Source: Candidatus Bathyarchaeota archaeon (GTDB lineage Archaea; Thermoproteota; Bathyarchaeia; 40CM-2-53-6). Taken from it: a stretch of DNA of 64,000 nucleotides. The position numbers were made by a program, and so were the translations under genes. Under the pieces are notes generated by a model. It was not told the origin of the DNA and did no database searches. It was given only the letters and a program-made list of their open reading frames with translations. The number at the start of each line of letters is the position of its first letter. The stretch's first letter is position 1. Below, piece after piece: positions 43,732 through 53,742 of the stretch. The stretch lies in NCBI GenBank assembly GCA_005888735.1, contig VBBN01000037.1, forward strand, positions 1 to 64,000, read 5' to 3'.

Positions 43732-44138
43732 TCCTTTCTCATCGTAATTAGCGTGCCATCCCGAACGCGGCCAAACAGCTCAAGACCTTCAGTAATCCTT
43801 CCAAGCAGGTTTACCGGTCCATAAGGCTTCGTAGGCCCGAAGAAGACACAAACAGCGTCACCCATAGGCCAATAGCCAATTGAGCCCACCTCGACACTGC
43901 TCCGAGGGCTTTCGCCTGATGCTTTGACGGGGACCTGAAAGTAGACCTCTTGCCCGTATATGGCTGCGCGTCCGCTGACTGGAAGCTTTCGCAACAAAGA
44001 GTCAGCGGTTCGAGGAGAAGAGAACCTGAACAATTCTCCTTTCGCTTCCCCGAGGCTCTCGATAACGAAGGCCACTTTCGGCCGTGATATTTCCGCGGCT
44101 GCCTTGGTTGACATGCAAAACATTGGGGATTCGCCCAA
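43728..44138 (-). CDS. Cyclophilin-like fold protein (TM1367 type)
   Basis: 'AIYGQEVYFQVPV...VEVGSIGYWPMGDAVCVFFGPTKPYGPVNLLGRI'. Confidence 0.7.
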   Translation of the reverse strand: MGESPMFCMSTKAAAEISRPKVAFVIESLGEAKGELFRFSSPRTADSLLRKLPVSGRAAIYGQEVYFQVPVKASGESPRSSVEVGSIGYWPMGDAVCVFFGPTKPYGPVNLLGRITEGLELFGRVRDGTLITMRKD

Positions 44139-44146
44139 TCTATATA

Positions 44147-45502
44147 ATGGACATAGAACCCCCAGCGCGTTCAGAGTCGGAAGAACGAGTGAAACGTGTA
44201 ATGATCCTCGGCGCGGCCGGCAGAGACTTTCACAACTTCAACACTGTATACAAGGATTCAAAGGATCATACTGTCGTTGCTTTCACAGCAGCGCAAATAC
44301 CGGGAATAGCAAATAGAACTTTTCCAGCCGACCTCGCCGGGCCTCAGTATCCCCACGGCATTCCGATTTTTCCCGAAGACCAACTTCCAAGCCTAATCCG
44401 TCAACATCATGCGGATTTGGTTGTTCTCTCATACAGCGACCTCTCGTATCAAGAGGTTGTACACAAGGCTTCGATCGCTCTTGCCGCAGGAGCAGACTTC
44501 GAGCTGCTCGGCCCAAAGAGCACGATGCTCCATTCTCGCCTCCCAGTTGTATCAGTGGGAGCGATTAGGACAGGCGCGGGAAAGAGCACTGTCTCCCGAA
44601 AGGTCTCAGAAATTCTGCGTCATCATGGAAAACGCGTAGCAATCATTCGACATCCGATGCCGTACGGTGACCTGGCAAAGGAAGCCGTCCAGAGGTTTGC
44701 CACCACCCAAGACTTGGATAGGAATGAGTGTTCCATTGAAGAGCGGGAGGAGTACGACCCCCATATTGCGAACGGTTTCGTAGTTTTCGCGGGTATCGAC
44801 TACCAAAGGATTTTGGACCTTGCCGAGAAGGAGGCCGACATAATTCTCTGGGATGGTGGCAACAACGACATTCCATTCATCAAACCGAACGTGCACTTTG
44901 CTGTTCTGGATCCCTTCCGTCCGGGACACGAGCTCAACCATTATCCCAGTGAGGTTAACGTTCTGATTGCAGATGCCGCCGTTATAAACAAGGTCAACAC
45001 CGCGGACCCAAAAAACGTCGAGCTCGTCGAGTCGAACCTAAGACAACTAAACCCGAAAGCGACAGTCATCAAAGCCGCATCTGAAATAACCCTCGACAAG
45101 CCAAACTTGGTCAAAGGTCAAAGAGTGCTTGTCATTGAGGATGGGCCAACTGTTACTCATGGAGACATGCCGTACGGAGTTGGCTTTATCGCCGCAAAAC
45201 AATTCCATGCATCTGAAATTGTAGACCCTCGAAGACACGCAGTCGGAATCATCAAAGAAACCTACGCCAAGTATCCACATCTCACTCAAGTCCTGCCAAC
45301 TATGGGCTACGGGGAACAGCAAATACACGATCTAGAGAAAAGTATCGCAGGAGTTGACTGTGACACGATCATGATCGCGACACCCGCCGATATCAGGCAC
45401 CTAGTAAAGCTCCCGAAGCCAACAGTGAGAGTCACCTATGAGCTCAAAGAAATGCCCGGACCAAGTATCGAGACGGTTCTTCAGAAAGCGACGATAATCT
45501 AG
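44147..45502 (+). CDS. Cyclic 2,3-diphosphoglycerate synthetase-like P-loop protein
   Basis: 'VMILGAAGRDFHNFNTVYKDS', 'VSVGAIRTGAGKSTVSRKV'; start uncertain. Confidence 0.8.
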   Translation: MDIEPPARSESEERVKRVMILGAAGRDFHNFNTVYKDSKDHTVVAFTAAQIPGIANRTFPADLAGPQYPHGIPIFPEDQLPSLIRQHHADLVVLSYSDLSYQEVVHKASIALAAGADFELLGPKSTMLHSRLPVVSVGAIRTGAGKSTVSRKVSEILRHHGKRVAIIRHPMPYGDLAKEAVQRFATTQDLDRNECSIEEREEYDPHIANGFVVFAGIDYQRILDLAEKEADIILWDGGNNDIPFIKPNVHFAVLDPFRPGHELNHYPSEVNVLIADAAVINKVNTADPKNVELVESNLRQLNPKATVIKAASEITLDKPNLVKGQRVLVIEDGPTVTHGDMPYGVGFIAAKQFHASEIVDPRRHAVGIIKETYAKYPHLTQVLPTMGYGEQQIHDLEKSIAGVDCDTIMIATPADIRHLVKLPKPTVRVTYELKEMPGPSIETVLQKATII

Positions 45503-45507
45503 ATGAC

Positions 45508-46629
45508 TCATGCAATTGTCTTTCTGAGCGTTTCAGACACATATTCTATGTCCGATTCGGAAAGCTTTGGATGAACGGGCAGGGAGAAGACTTGACGGGA
45601 CGCTTTCTCCGTCTCAGGGAGCCTCCCTCTCCGAGAAACGTTACCGTCACGGTAGTATGGAGTGCTGTGAACAGGCGTGGCGTAGTAGACAGCTGATTCG
45701 ATGTTCTTGTTCCAGAGCCGGTCGACAATCTTGTTTCGTTTCGCTGCGTTCACGCCTCTGAGTCTAACAGTGTACAAGTACCAGCTATGACTGCGGCCGT
45801 CAGGTTCATGTGGAAGAAACAGCTTGCCGGACATGCTTAGCCTCTCGGTGGCAATCTCTGCGTTTCGACGCCTCTTCTCCAAGAAAGCAGGTAGTTTCTT
45901 CAACTGGGCGAAGCCGATTGCTGCCGCCATCTCGGTGATGTGATAATTGGTTCCAAGTCTAACTGTCCAATAGGGTCGCTGCTCCCCCTGGGATCGGATC
46001 ATCCGTAGAGCCTGGGCGTATGAGTCATCATTCGTGGTGACCATGCCCCCCTCTCCTGTCGTCAAGTTCTTGCCCGCGTAGAAACTGAAGCAGGTCATGT
46101 CTGCGATTGAGCCGACCCGCTTGCCGTTGAACTGTGCGCCGTGGGCTTGGGCGGCGTCTTCGATTACCGCGATTCCTTTTTCCCTTGCGAAGTCCATCAT
46201 TGATGAAATGTCGGCTGGGAGCCCATACATGTCGGTCGGGATTACAGCTTTGGTCTTTCGTGTCAAAGCCTCCTCCACACTGTCCAGGCGCATGCAGTAG
46301 CTGTCTTTGTCAATGTCTGCAAACACTGGAGTTGCTCCTGTGAGGACCACCGCATTGGCGGCCCCGACAAAGGTGAATGATGGAATGATGACCTCGTCTC
46401 CAACGCTCACATCGGCGGCCAAGAGTGCTGCGTGTAGAGCTGCTGTGCCATTGACAACTGCTATGGCGTGTTTAGCGCCGACGAACTTAGCGAAGCTCCT
46501 TTCGAACTCTAGGACCCTTGGTCCCATACCGCTTTTGTCAGTGAGCACTCCGCTTCGAAGAACGTCCACGACCGAGTCGATTTCTTCCTTTCCGAGAAAA
46601 GGTTGGTTGATTCTGATGAGTTCGCGCAA
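45508..46629 (-). CDS. DegT/DnrJ/EryC1 aminotransferase
   Basis: 'HAIAVVNGTAALHAALLA', 'VIIPSFTFVGAANAV', 'EDAAQAHGAQFNGKRVGS', 'FSFYAGKNLTTGEGGMV'. Confidence 0.93.
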   Translation of the reverse strand: MRELIRINQPFLGKEEIDSVVDVLRSGVLTDKSGMGPRVLEFERSFAKFVGAKHAIAVVNGTAALHAALLAADVSVGDEVIIPSFTFVGAANAVVLTGATPVFADIDKDSYCMRLDSVEEALTRKTKAVIPTDMYGLPADISSMMDFAREKGIAVIEDAAQAHGAQFNGKRVGSIADMTCFSFYAGKNLTTGEGGMVTTNDDSYAQALRMIRSQGEQRPYWTVRLGTNYHITEMAAAIGFAQLKKLPAFLEKRRRNAEIATERLSMSGKLFLPHEPDGRSHSWYLYTVRLRGVNAAKRNKIVDRLWNKNIESAVYYATPVHSTPYYRDGNVSRRGRLPETEKASRQVFSLPVHPKLSESDIEYVSETLRKTIA

Positions 46630-47002
46630 CTCGACCTGTTAACTCCACTGCCCCCCGTGCTTTCTCGGTTCCGCTAAAAGAGTATGCCCAGCTGTAACCA
46701 AACTTAGATGATGTCAGGCAGGGGAGAGGCCCAACGCTGTAGAAATTGCTATACTGCATCGAGACGATTGTCGCATCTGGGGTGTCTGATTTCTTGAGTT
46801 ACTCGATTTTATCCGTGAAACGATACAACGCTGAGCCTCCTGACATATGAAACGCGTCAGACATCTATTTCGGTCAGCAAATCGTGAAGCGAAATCGCAC
46901 GCCTGAAAGGGCTGAAATCGACGAAATTGGGCTCAGAATCGTAGTTTCGGACGCACTGTTACCCGAAGATTGATTTTCCCCGAGTTTCAAAGCTCTTGGG
47001 CT

Positions 47003-47020
47003 CAAATAAGATTTATATTG
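47003..47020 (+). promoter_or_regulatory. TATA box/BRE-like promoter of the thermosome gene
   Basis: 'aaataagatttatattg' about 25 nt upstream of ATG 47038. Confidence 0.5.
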
Positions 47021-47037
47021 CGCACAATTTTTGTTCC

Positions 47038-48723
47038 ATGTTAATCGTAAAAGGTTGGTTGAGTTTGTCATTCGAATTGAACGGGCAGCAAGTAATCATT
47101 CTGAAGGAAGGAACCTCCAGGAATAAGGGACGAGACGCTTTCAAGGCCAATGTGATGGCGGCTAAGATAATTTCAGAATCTGTCAGGTCCTCTATCGGTC
47201 CTAAGGGAATGGACAAGATGCTTGTTGATGGATTTGGCGATGTCACCATAACAAACGATGGCGCTACGATTCTAGACGAGATGGAGGTTCAACACCCTGC
47301 GGCAAAAATGCTTGTTGAGGTTGCCAAGACTCAGGATGATGAAGTTGGAGATGGGACGACAACTGTTGTCGTCGTTGCTGGAGAATTGTTAAAGAAAGCG
47401 GAGGAGTTGGTCGACCAGAATATTCATCCCACGGTGATAGTTGACGGTTACCGGATCGCTTCTGCTCGTGCACTGGAGATTCTGGACGAGATCGCGATAA
47501 AAGTGGACTCAAACGATAAGGCTACGCTTCGAAGGATCGCCGAGGTCTCGCTGGCAAGTAAGATTCTCGCGGACCAGAAGGAAACAATGTCAGAGCTAGC
47601 GGTGAATGCGATATTACAGGTAGCAGAGAAGACTCCGCAAGGATGGAGAGTAGACATTGACGATGTGAAAGTTGAGAAGAAGCCTGGCGAAGCGCTCGCT
47701 GATACATCTCTGATTAAGGGGATTGTTCTTGACAAGGAGGTCGTCCACCCGGGAATGCCGAAGAGGGTGGAGAATGCAAAGATAGCGCTTGTCGACGCTC
47801 CACTGGAAGTGGAGAAGACAGAGTTTGAGGCTAAGATCAACATTGAGAACCCTGACCAGATGAAAGCCTTCCTCGATGAGGAAGAGAGCATGCTGAAGGG
47901 AATGGTCGAGAAAGTGTCCAGTTCAGGGGCGAATGTTCTCTTGTGCGAGAAGGGAATCGATGATGTGGCCCAACACTACCTGGCAAAGAAAGGCATTCTA
48001 GCCGTACGTCGCGTAAAACAGTCTGACATTGAGAAGCTAGTCAAGGCTACCGGTGCAAAGGTGGTAAGCAGCATCGACGAACTGAAGGCTTCAGACTTGG
48101 GCGAAGCGGGGCTTGTTGAGGAGCGAAAAGTGGCAGATGACAAGATGGTCTTCGTCGAGGGATGCAAGAACCCGAAGGCAGTCACCATACTCGTCAGAGG
48201 TGGTAGTGAGAGGCTTGTGGACGAAGCTGAGAGATCGATTCACGACGCGCTCTGTGTAGTGAGAGACGTTGTCCGAGACCCACGGATCGTCGGCGGAGGT
48301 GGTGCGCCTGAAGCAGAGCTTGCCATGAGGCTGCAGGATTACTCGCAGAAATTGTCAGGCAAGGAACAGCTGGCGGTGATAGCTTTCGCTGACGCCCTGG
48401 AGACCGTACCGATGGCGCTGGCGGAGAACGCTGGACTGGACCCTATCGATATCATGGTCCAGTTGCGTTCCGCTCATGAGAAGGGGCAGCTCTGGGCTGG
48501 GGTGGACGTTGACGAGGGGAAGGTTGCGGACATGAAGGAGAAGGGAATAATCGAACCTCACGGCGTGAAAGTGCAGGTGATCAAGTCAGCAGCTGAAGCT
48601 GCTGGAATGATACTGAAGATTGACGATGTTATAGCGGCGGCCAAGTCGAAGGATATGGCCGGGGGTAAGGGTCCAGGCAAGAGTCCGGAAGAGGGTGGCG
48701 AAGAGGGAAGCAGTGAGTTCTAG
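47038..48723 (+). CDS. thsA: Thermosome (group II chaperonin) subunit
   Basis: '[29 protein letters not shown]', '[13 protein letters not shown]', '[16 protein letters not shown]'. Confidence 0.97.
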   Translation: MLIVKGWLSLSFELNGQQVIILKEGTSRNKGRDAFKANVMAAKIISESVRSSIGPKGMDKMLVDGFGDVTITNDGATILDEMEVQHPAAKMLVEVAKTQDDEVGDGTTTVVVVAGELLKKAEELVDQNIHPTVIVDGYRIASARALEILDEIAIKVDSNDKATLRRIAEVSLASKILADQKETMSELAVNAILQVAEKTPQGWRVDIDDVKVEKKPGEALADTSLIKGIVLDKEVVHPGMPKRVENAKIALVDAPLEVEKTEFEAKINIENPDQMKAFLDEEESMLKGMVEKVSSSGANVLLCEKGIDDVAQHYLAKKGILAVRRVKQSDIEKLVKATGAKVVSSIDELKASDLGEAGLVEERKVADDKMVFVEGCKNPKAVTILVRGGSERLVDEAERSIHDALCVVRDVVRDPRIVGGGGAPEAELAMRLQDYSQKLSGKEQLAVIAFADALETVPMALAENAGLDPIDIMVQLRSAHEKGQLWAGVDVDEGKVADMKEKGIIEPHGVKVQVIKSAAEAAGMILKIDDVIAAAKSKDMAGGKGPGKSPEEGGEEGSSEF

Positions 48724-49009
48724 GGACTCCGACAGTATTCAGATCGGACCCCCAAAGCTCACACGCTTCGAACGTGCACGAGTCGTCGGCGCCAGAGCGT
48801 TGCAGGTCTCAATGGGTGCTCCGGTATTGCTGGACAATGTCGAGGCTTCGATGTCGCCGATTGATATTGCGCTTTTGGAGTTGGAGGAGGGGGTTTTGCC
48901 AATTAGTATACGGAGGGCGTTGCCGGATGGGACGAGCCAGAACATTCCGTTGAAATGGCTTTTGCAGCCTCAAGCCGGTGAGAGGAAGCCCAAGAAACGG
49001 GAAGAGTAG
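48695..49009 (+). CDS. rpoK: DNA-directed RNA polymerase subunit K
   Basis: '[25 protein letters not shown]', '[25 protein letters not shown]'. Confidence 0.9.
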   Translation: MAKREAVSSRDSDSIQIGPPKLTRFERARVVGARALQVSMGAPVLLDNVEASMSPIDIALLELEEGVLPISIRRALPDGTSQNIPLKWLLQPQAGERKPKKREE

Positions 49010-49030
49010 AGCCGTCTAACCTCCGGAAGC

Positions 49031-49270
49031 GTGCTAGCTCTGACCACCCCGGCGGAGGAGCGGTCGGCGTGGAGGACTTCTTTTCTCATCATGCTCTTCT
49101 TCTCGGTACTGGCCGCCCTTCTTGAAGGCCTGAACTTCTTTGGAGTGACCCAGTTTCCCTTATTCACGCTGGAATTTCTGCTGAGTATTGTCTACATTCC
49201 GACTTGCGTGTTGGCCGTAGGATGGGCCTATTCCAGGGCCAAGGAAACAACAGCTTGTTCAGGCAGTTGA
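49031..49270 (+). CDS. Small two-TM membrane protein
   Basis: Two hydrophobic helices. Confidence 0.45.
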   Translation: MLALTTPAEERSAWRTSFLIMLFFSVLAALLEGLNFFGVTQFPLFTLEFLLSIVYIPTCVLAVGWAYSRAKETTACSGS

Positions 49271-49292
49271 AACGGTAGACCTCCCACTTTTT

Positions 49293-49504
49293 GTGTCTTA
49301 AACGGCCGCGTCCGTACCGGTCGTTTTTCACGGGGGTCATTTTTTTGTCCGGCGGGGAGAATGGGCGATTTCGGGCTGACAGGGGCGAGAGTCGGTAAGT
49401 CAGGATTTTGGTAGAGTGGGATCGCTAGCATTTTCCTTCACGCGGTGGAGGCGATCGTTCTGGTCGATGGACAGATCGCGATTCAGGGCGCGTTTTGGGC
49501 GAGT
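49293..49504 (+). repeat. Dispersed intergenic repeat, copy 4
   Basis: 'gtcttaaacggccgcgtccgtaccggtcgttttt', 'gtccggcggggagaatgggcgattt', 'ggatcgctagcattttccttca', 'cagatcgcgattcagggc'. Confidence 0.65.
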
Positions 49505-49774
49505 TCCGGGCTTGGAGGAACGGTAGTCTTTCTTTACTGGTCTTGTCTCTCGAGACACCCACACGACTAGAATTTTTTTCTAGAGGGGTCTGCTGTCCGG
49601 GTGTGATTCTGAGCTTGTTTCCCGCTGATCAGCCGACTATGGGCTTGTTGAATGTTTTAGGACCCACACGTATTCCCCTAGAGTTAGCTGTGAAATGAGC
49701 GGGTCTGAAAATCTCGAGCTTGTTTTTCCGATCGGGCTTGATTCTGGACGATTCTCCCAGTTGTGTCGCGTACT

Positions 49775-50281
49775 TTAGGGCGAGTGAGGTCCGATGGACA
49801 AGGGGAGCTTGCTACTCATGAGATATGCGTCGGCCCCGTCATGGTAGTAGTGTGAAACTACTCGAATGGTGTCAAAGTTCAGTTGCTTGTATAGAGCGAC
49901 GGCTTCCTCATTCCCTGTTCTAACCTCAAGGAAGCATTCTTCGGCTCCGTGCAGCTCCAGTGCTTTCAGCGACGAGACAACCAGCTCGCGCCCGATTCCG
50001 TGTCGACGCTGATCGGGTACAACTGCGACAGAGACGATGTGCCCCTTGCGGAGCATTCTGAAACGGCGGACATCAGAGAAGCCGAACTCGAGACGGCACA
50101 TGATGTAGCCGACAACCTTCCGGTCGACCTCGGCGACGATAAACGCCTCGGGACAGCTCTTGTAAACTTCCATGAAAAAGTAAGGGCTGTAGTTTTCAGG
50201 CAAACAGACCCGGTTGATCTCGATTACGAGAGCAAGGTCATCTGGCCGAAATGGCCGTAAGAGGTAGGGTGCCTCCAGCAA
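49775..50281 (-). CDS. RimI-like N-terminal acetyltransferase
   Basis: 'VSVAVVPDQRRHGIGRELVVSSLKAL...FLEVRTGNEEAVALYKQLNF'. Confidence 0.85.
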   Translation of the reverse strand: MLEAPYLLRPFRPDDLALVIEINRVCLPENYSPYFFMEVYKSCPEAFIVAEVDRKVVGYIMCRLEFGFSDVRRFRMLRKGHIVSVAVVPDQRRHGIGRELVVSSLKALELHGAEECFLEVRTGNEEAVALYKQLNFDTIRVVSHYYHDGADAYLMSSKLPLSIGPHSP

Positions 50282-50372
50282 CTCGAGCCCTTGCCAAGAA
50301 GCAGGAATCCACTAGTGTATAATATCTTCTCGCCGGTCTCAAGATGATTTACGATGTGACAACACGTTTAAA

Positions 50373-51536
50373 TTGGCAATAAAGGCTCGCGAGCCGCAAA
50401 CGGCGTCCGACAAAATGAGCGACTCTCCACCGATAGCGACGCCTCCAGCGCCGACTCCGCAACCGGTCACGCAAACAACATTCACAGTCTACACCGGCCC
50501 GCCTCTCGACACGATACGTTCGCTGGTCGCCTCACAGTTCCAGGTAAAAGACGCGTTTCTCGACCGCCGCGGAACCTCCGAGGGAGAAGTTCAAGATGAT
50601 TTTAGGCGATCTTGGGAAACAAGGCCTTATCGCAGCACTTCGAGGTACTGGCGACACTCTAACCCTGAAGGTTTTCCAGAAGCCGCACCTGAAGCCACCT
50701 CGGCGAGAAATTAATCTTGGACTTTTCTTTGCTACTGTCGCGACAGTATTCGTGGCAGGCTATCTCATCTGGATGGCTCAAGCCCAGAGCACGATAACCC
50801 AGCTATTCGAACCTACAGCCAATCCATTCGTTAAGGCAGGAATGTTTGCCACCGGGCTTCTCTCGATTATTGGCTTGCACGAGTTCGGGCACAAGTCGGC
50901 GGCGATACATCACAAAATGGATGCGACGCTTCCATACTTCATTCCGGGTCCGCCCCCGATCGGAACGTTTGGGGCTCTGATCTCCCTTCGAGGACCCCCG
51001 GCTAATAGGGACCAGTTATTCGACTTGGGCCTGAGTGGCCCGGTGATCGGGTTCATTGTGACTATTATTGTCGGAATACTGCAAGTGCCAACGGAGGCTC
51101 GGCGATCGACTTCTCCTCATGGCCATCTCAGCCACTGATCCTTATCCTTACATCGTTTCTAGGCGGGGTCCTTCGACCGGGAACAAACGGCTCGATACTT
51201 CTGGACGGACAGCTGCTCTTCGCAGCCCAAATCGGTTCTTTGCTCACCTTCCTGAACATTGTGCCCGCGTGGCAACTGGACGGTGGACACATTTCCAGAG
51301 CTGTATTTGGGCAGAGCGGCCACAGATTCGCAACCGTCATCGGTCTAATACTCCTCCTCGCCGCGGGATACTGGACGTTTGCCATACTGGTCCTCATCAT
51401 GATGAGCTTTTCTCGACGCGGGTTCGCCGGAGTAGAACCGCTTGACGATGTGAGCTCGGTGAGCAACTTGAGAAAGGTGGTCTACCTTCTTTCGCTTGTG
51501 ATGCTCGTTCTCACTTTTGCGTTTTCTCCGTTGTAA
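50373..51536 (+). CDS. M50 (site-2-type) intramembrane metalloprotease, apparently split by two frame breaks
   Basis: 'GLHEFGHKSAAIHHKMDATLPYFIPGPPPIGTFGALI' in one frame, 'LTFLNIVPAWQLDGGHISRAVFG' in another. Confidence 0.8.
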
Positions 51537-51547
51537 GAGACTACGCA

Positions 51548-52255
51548 TTGACGACCAGAGAGGTTGTGGCCCGGGTCCTAGTCGAGACGTTGAAGCTGAC
51601 TCGGAACGCGGAAACGGTTAAGCTCAACAGCGTTGCGGTAAAGGCTCGAGTCTCACAGGAGACTGTTGTCAACGTGCTATCTGACATCCTTCAGACCGTT
51701 GATCATCCTCTGGTTCGAATCTCGCGCCGAGACCATTTTCGAATTGCGATGCTTGCTGCAGAAAGTGGATGGTTGGACTCCACGGCTGTGGGGCTTTCCT
51801 GGCAGGAATTCGAACAATTCGCAGAAGAGTGTCTTCGGCTGGCAGGGTTTGAGACTAAACGGAACGTGAGGGTCAAGGACCAGAAGAGATTCTGGCAAAT
51901 AGATGTCGTAGGGACGAGGTCACGCCTTGTGTTGTCCATTGACTGCAAGCACTGGAAACCACCCAACTACCCATCGAAGTTCAAACAAGCATCAGCACAC
52001 CAAAAGACTGCCACCACGAAGCTTCTTTCCCAGAAAGAGCACGGTACAGAGAACGTGATCGGGCTGCCGGTCATCCTGACTCTTCACGATCCTCACCTCG
52101 ACATCGTTGACGGGACTGTGATGCTGCCTATCCGAAAACTACCCGACTTTTTGTCCAATATTACTCCCTTCGCACAAGGCCTCCCGTTCCTCTACGGAGG
52201 AACGGACAAGATGGAAAACCCTATCAAAGCAGCGTCCTTGACACTTGGAGATTGA
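51548..52255 (+). CDS. Mrr/restriction-endonuclease-like (PD-(D/E)xK) protein with HTH-like N-terminus
   Basis: 'WQEFEQFAEECLRLAGFETKRNV...FWQIDVVGTRSRLVLSIDCKHW'. Confidence 0.65.
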   Translation: MTTREVVARVLVETLKLTRNAETVKLNSVAVKARVSQETVVNVLSDILQTVDHPLVRISRRDHFRIAMLAAESGWLDSTAVGLSWQEFEQFAEECLRLAGFETKRNVRVKDQKRFWQIDVVGTRSRLVLSIDCKHWKPPNYPSKFKQASAHQKTATTKLLSQKEHGTENVIGLPVILTLHDPHLDIVDGTVMLPIRKLPDFLSNITPFAQGLPFLYGGTDKMENPIKAASLTLGD

Positions 52256-53096
52256 GTTGAAACTCGCTGTGATAGGCGCGGGAACCATGGGTTCCGGGAT
52301 CGCCTATGCCTCGGCCAGCTCGGGCCATGATGTGTTTGTTGTTGAGCAGGACCAGAAGCTCTTGGACCAAGGAATGAAGAGAATTAACGACTATATTGAA
52401 CGAGGGGTCAAGAAGGGACAGCTCGACAAGAGCCGGGCCGAAGCCCTACGAACCAGCATCAAAGGAACGGTGGACTTTGCAAAGGCCTGCAAGAACGCGG
52501 AAATTGTGGTAGAGGCGGTGTTCGAAGACCCAAGAGTGAAAGAACAGGTCTTCATTATCCTTGACAGGACCTGCCCGCCTAGGACAATCATCGCCTCGAA
52601 TACTTCCTCTATCAGCATTACGAAGCTGGCTTCTGCGACACGACGCCCGGACAAAGTTCTTGGGCTTCACTTTTTCAATCCAGTCCCAACAATGAAGCTA
52701 GTCGAGCTCATCAAAGGAGACAGAACATCAGAGGAGACCGTAATCACCGCTTCGAAGTTTGTGCAGAGCCTCGGGAAGACCGTGGTTCAATCAGCTGATA
52801 AGACGGGCTTCATAGTAAACAGAGCGTTGATGCCGTTTCTAAACGAGGCAATCAAGCTCTTAGATGAAAAGGTCGCCACTCCGGAGGACATTGACAATGC
52901 CTTCCTCCTTGGGACGAACCATCCCATGGGACCGCTCCACCTCGCTGATTTTATAGGCCTCGACGTGGTTCTTTCAACCTTGAGGGTGTTGGAGACGGAG
53001 TACGGGTCTTGTTTCAGCCCTGCAGGCACATTGGTGAGACTAGTCGGGGAGGGCAAATTAGGTCGTAAGACAGGGAGCGGATTCTATGGATACTGA
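52245..53096 (+). CDS. 3-hydroxyacyl(butyryl)-CoA dehydrogenase
   Basis: 'LAVIGAGTMGSGIAYASASSGHDVFVVEQD', 'IIASNTSSISITKLA', 'GLHFFNPVPTMKLVE'. Confidence 0.95.
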   Translation: MEIELKLAVIGAGTMGSGIAYASASSGHDVFVVEQDQKLLDQGMKRINDYIERGVKKGQLDKSRAEALRTSIKGTVDFAKACKNAEIVVEAVFEDPRVKEQVFIILDRTCPPRTIIASNTSSISITKLASATRRPDKVLGLHFFNPVPTMKLVELIKGDRTSEETVITASKFVQSLGKTVVQSADKTGFIVNRALMPFLNEAIKLLDEKVATPEDIDNAFLLGTNHPMGPLHLADFIGLDVVLSTLRVLETEYGSCFSPAGTLVRLVGEGKLGRKTGSGFYGY

Positions 53097-53742
53097 GGAT
53101 GCAGTCGCGCTGGATGCTCAGAACAAAGAGTTGACGGACTCGATAATCAAAGGCGACGGAGACCGCGCCGCTAAATCTGCCATAGAAATTTCACACCATA
53201 GGGAGCATGTGAATGATATTGTCGACACAATTTCTGACGCGATGAACATCGTTGCTGACCTCCACGAGATTGATCCATACCCCGTGGAGAAGATGGAAAG
53301 TTGCGAGCAGGCCGCCGAGAAAGCCCTACAAGTAATACGTCACAAGATACGAATCGAACAGTCCAAGATTGTGGGCCGGGTCATGGTTACCTCCCTCAAG
53401 GGTGATCCTCATAACTTCGACAAGACTCTGCTCATGACAATGCTCGAGATTGGAGGCTTCACTCCGCTCGACGGTGGGACAGACATGGAGCCGAACGAAG
53501 TCATTCGAAAAGTGGCTGAGATGAGGCCTGACGTACTGGCCATTCCTCTAGTCTCGTCTTCTGCCGCGAAAAACCTACTAGAGACTGCCTCGCTAATCGT
53601 GGCGCAGAAGCCGAAGCCGCATGTTGTCGCGTATGGACGGGGAATGGCGGAGCTTCCTCTTGAACCTGGGTTCGGGGCTGTTGAGGAGGACTCTCTAGCT
53701 GCTCTCAGCAGAATTGCAGAACTGCTGATAGCTAGGCAGTAA
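53086..53742 (+). CDS. B12-binding (corrinoid protein-like) domain protein
   Basis: Helical N-terminal module, then 'GDPHNFDKTLLMTMLEIGGFTPLDGGTDMEPNEVI'. Confidence 0.75.
   Translation: MDTEDAVALDAQNKELTDSIIKGDGDRAAKSAIEISHHREHVNDIVDTISDAMNIVADLHEIDPYPVEKMESCEQAAEKALQVIRHKIRIEQSKIVGRVMVTSLKGDPHNFDKTLLMTMLEIGGFTPLDGGTDMEPNEVIRKVAEMRPDVLAIPLVSSSAAKNLLETASLIVAQKPKPHVVAYGRGMAELPLEPGFGAVEEDSLAALSRIAELLIARQ

Noticed and set aside
47013-48561. Long antisense ORFs opposite the thermosome gene
   Set aside because: Shadow ORFs of a strongly conserved coding sequence.
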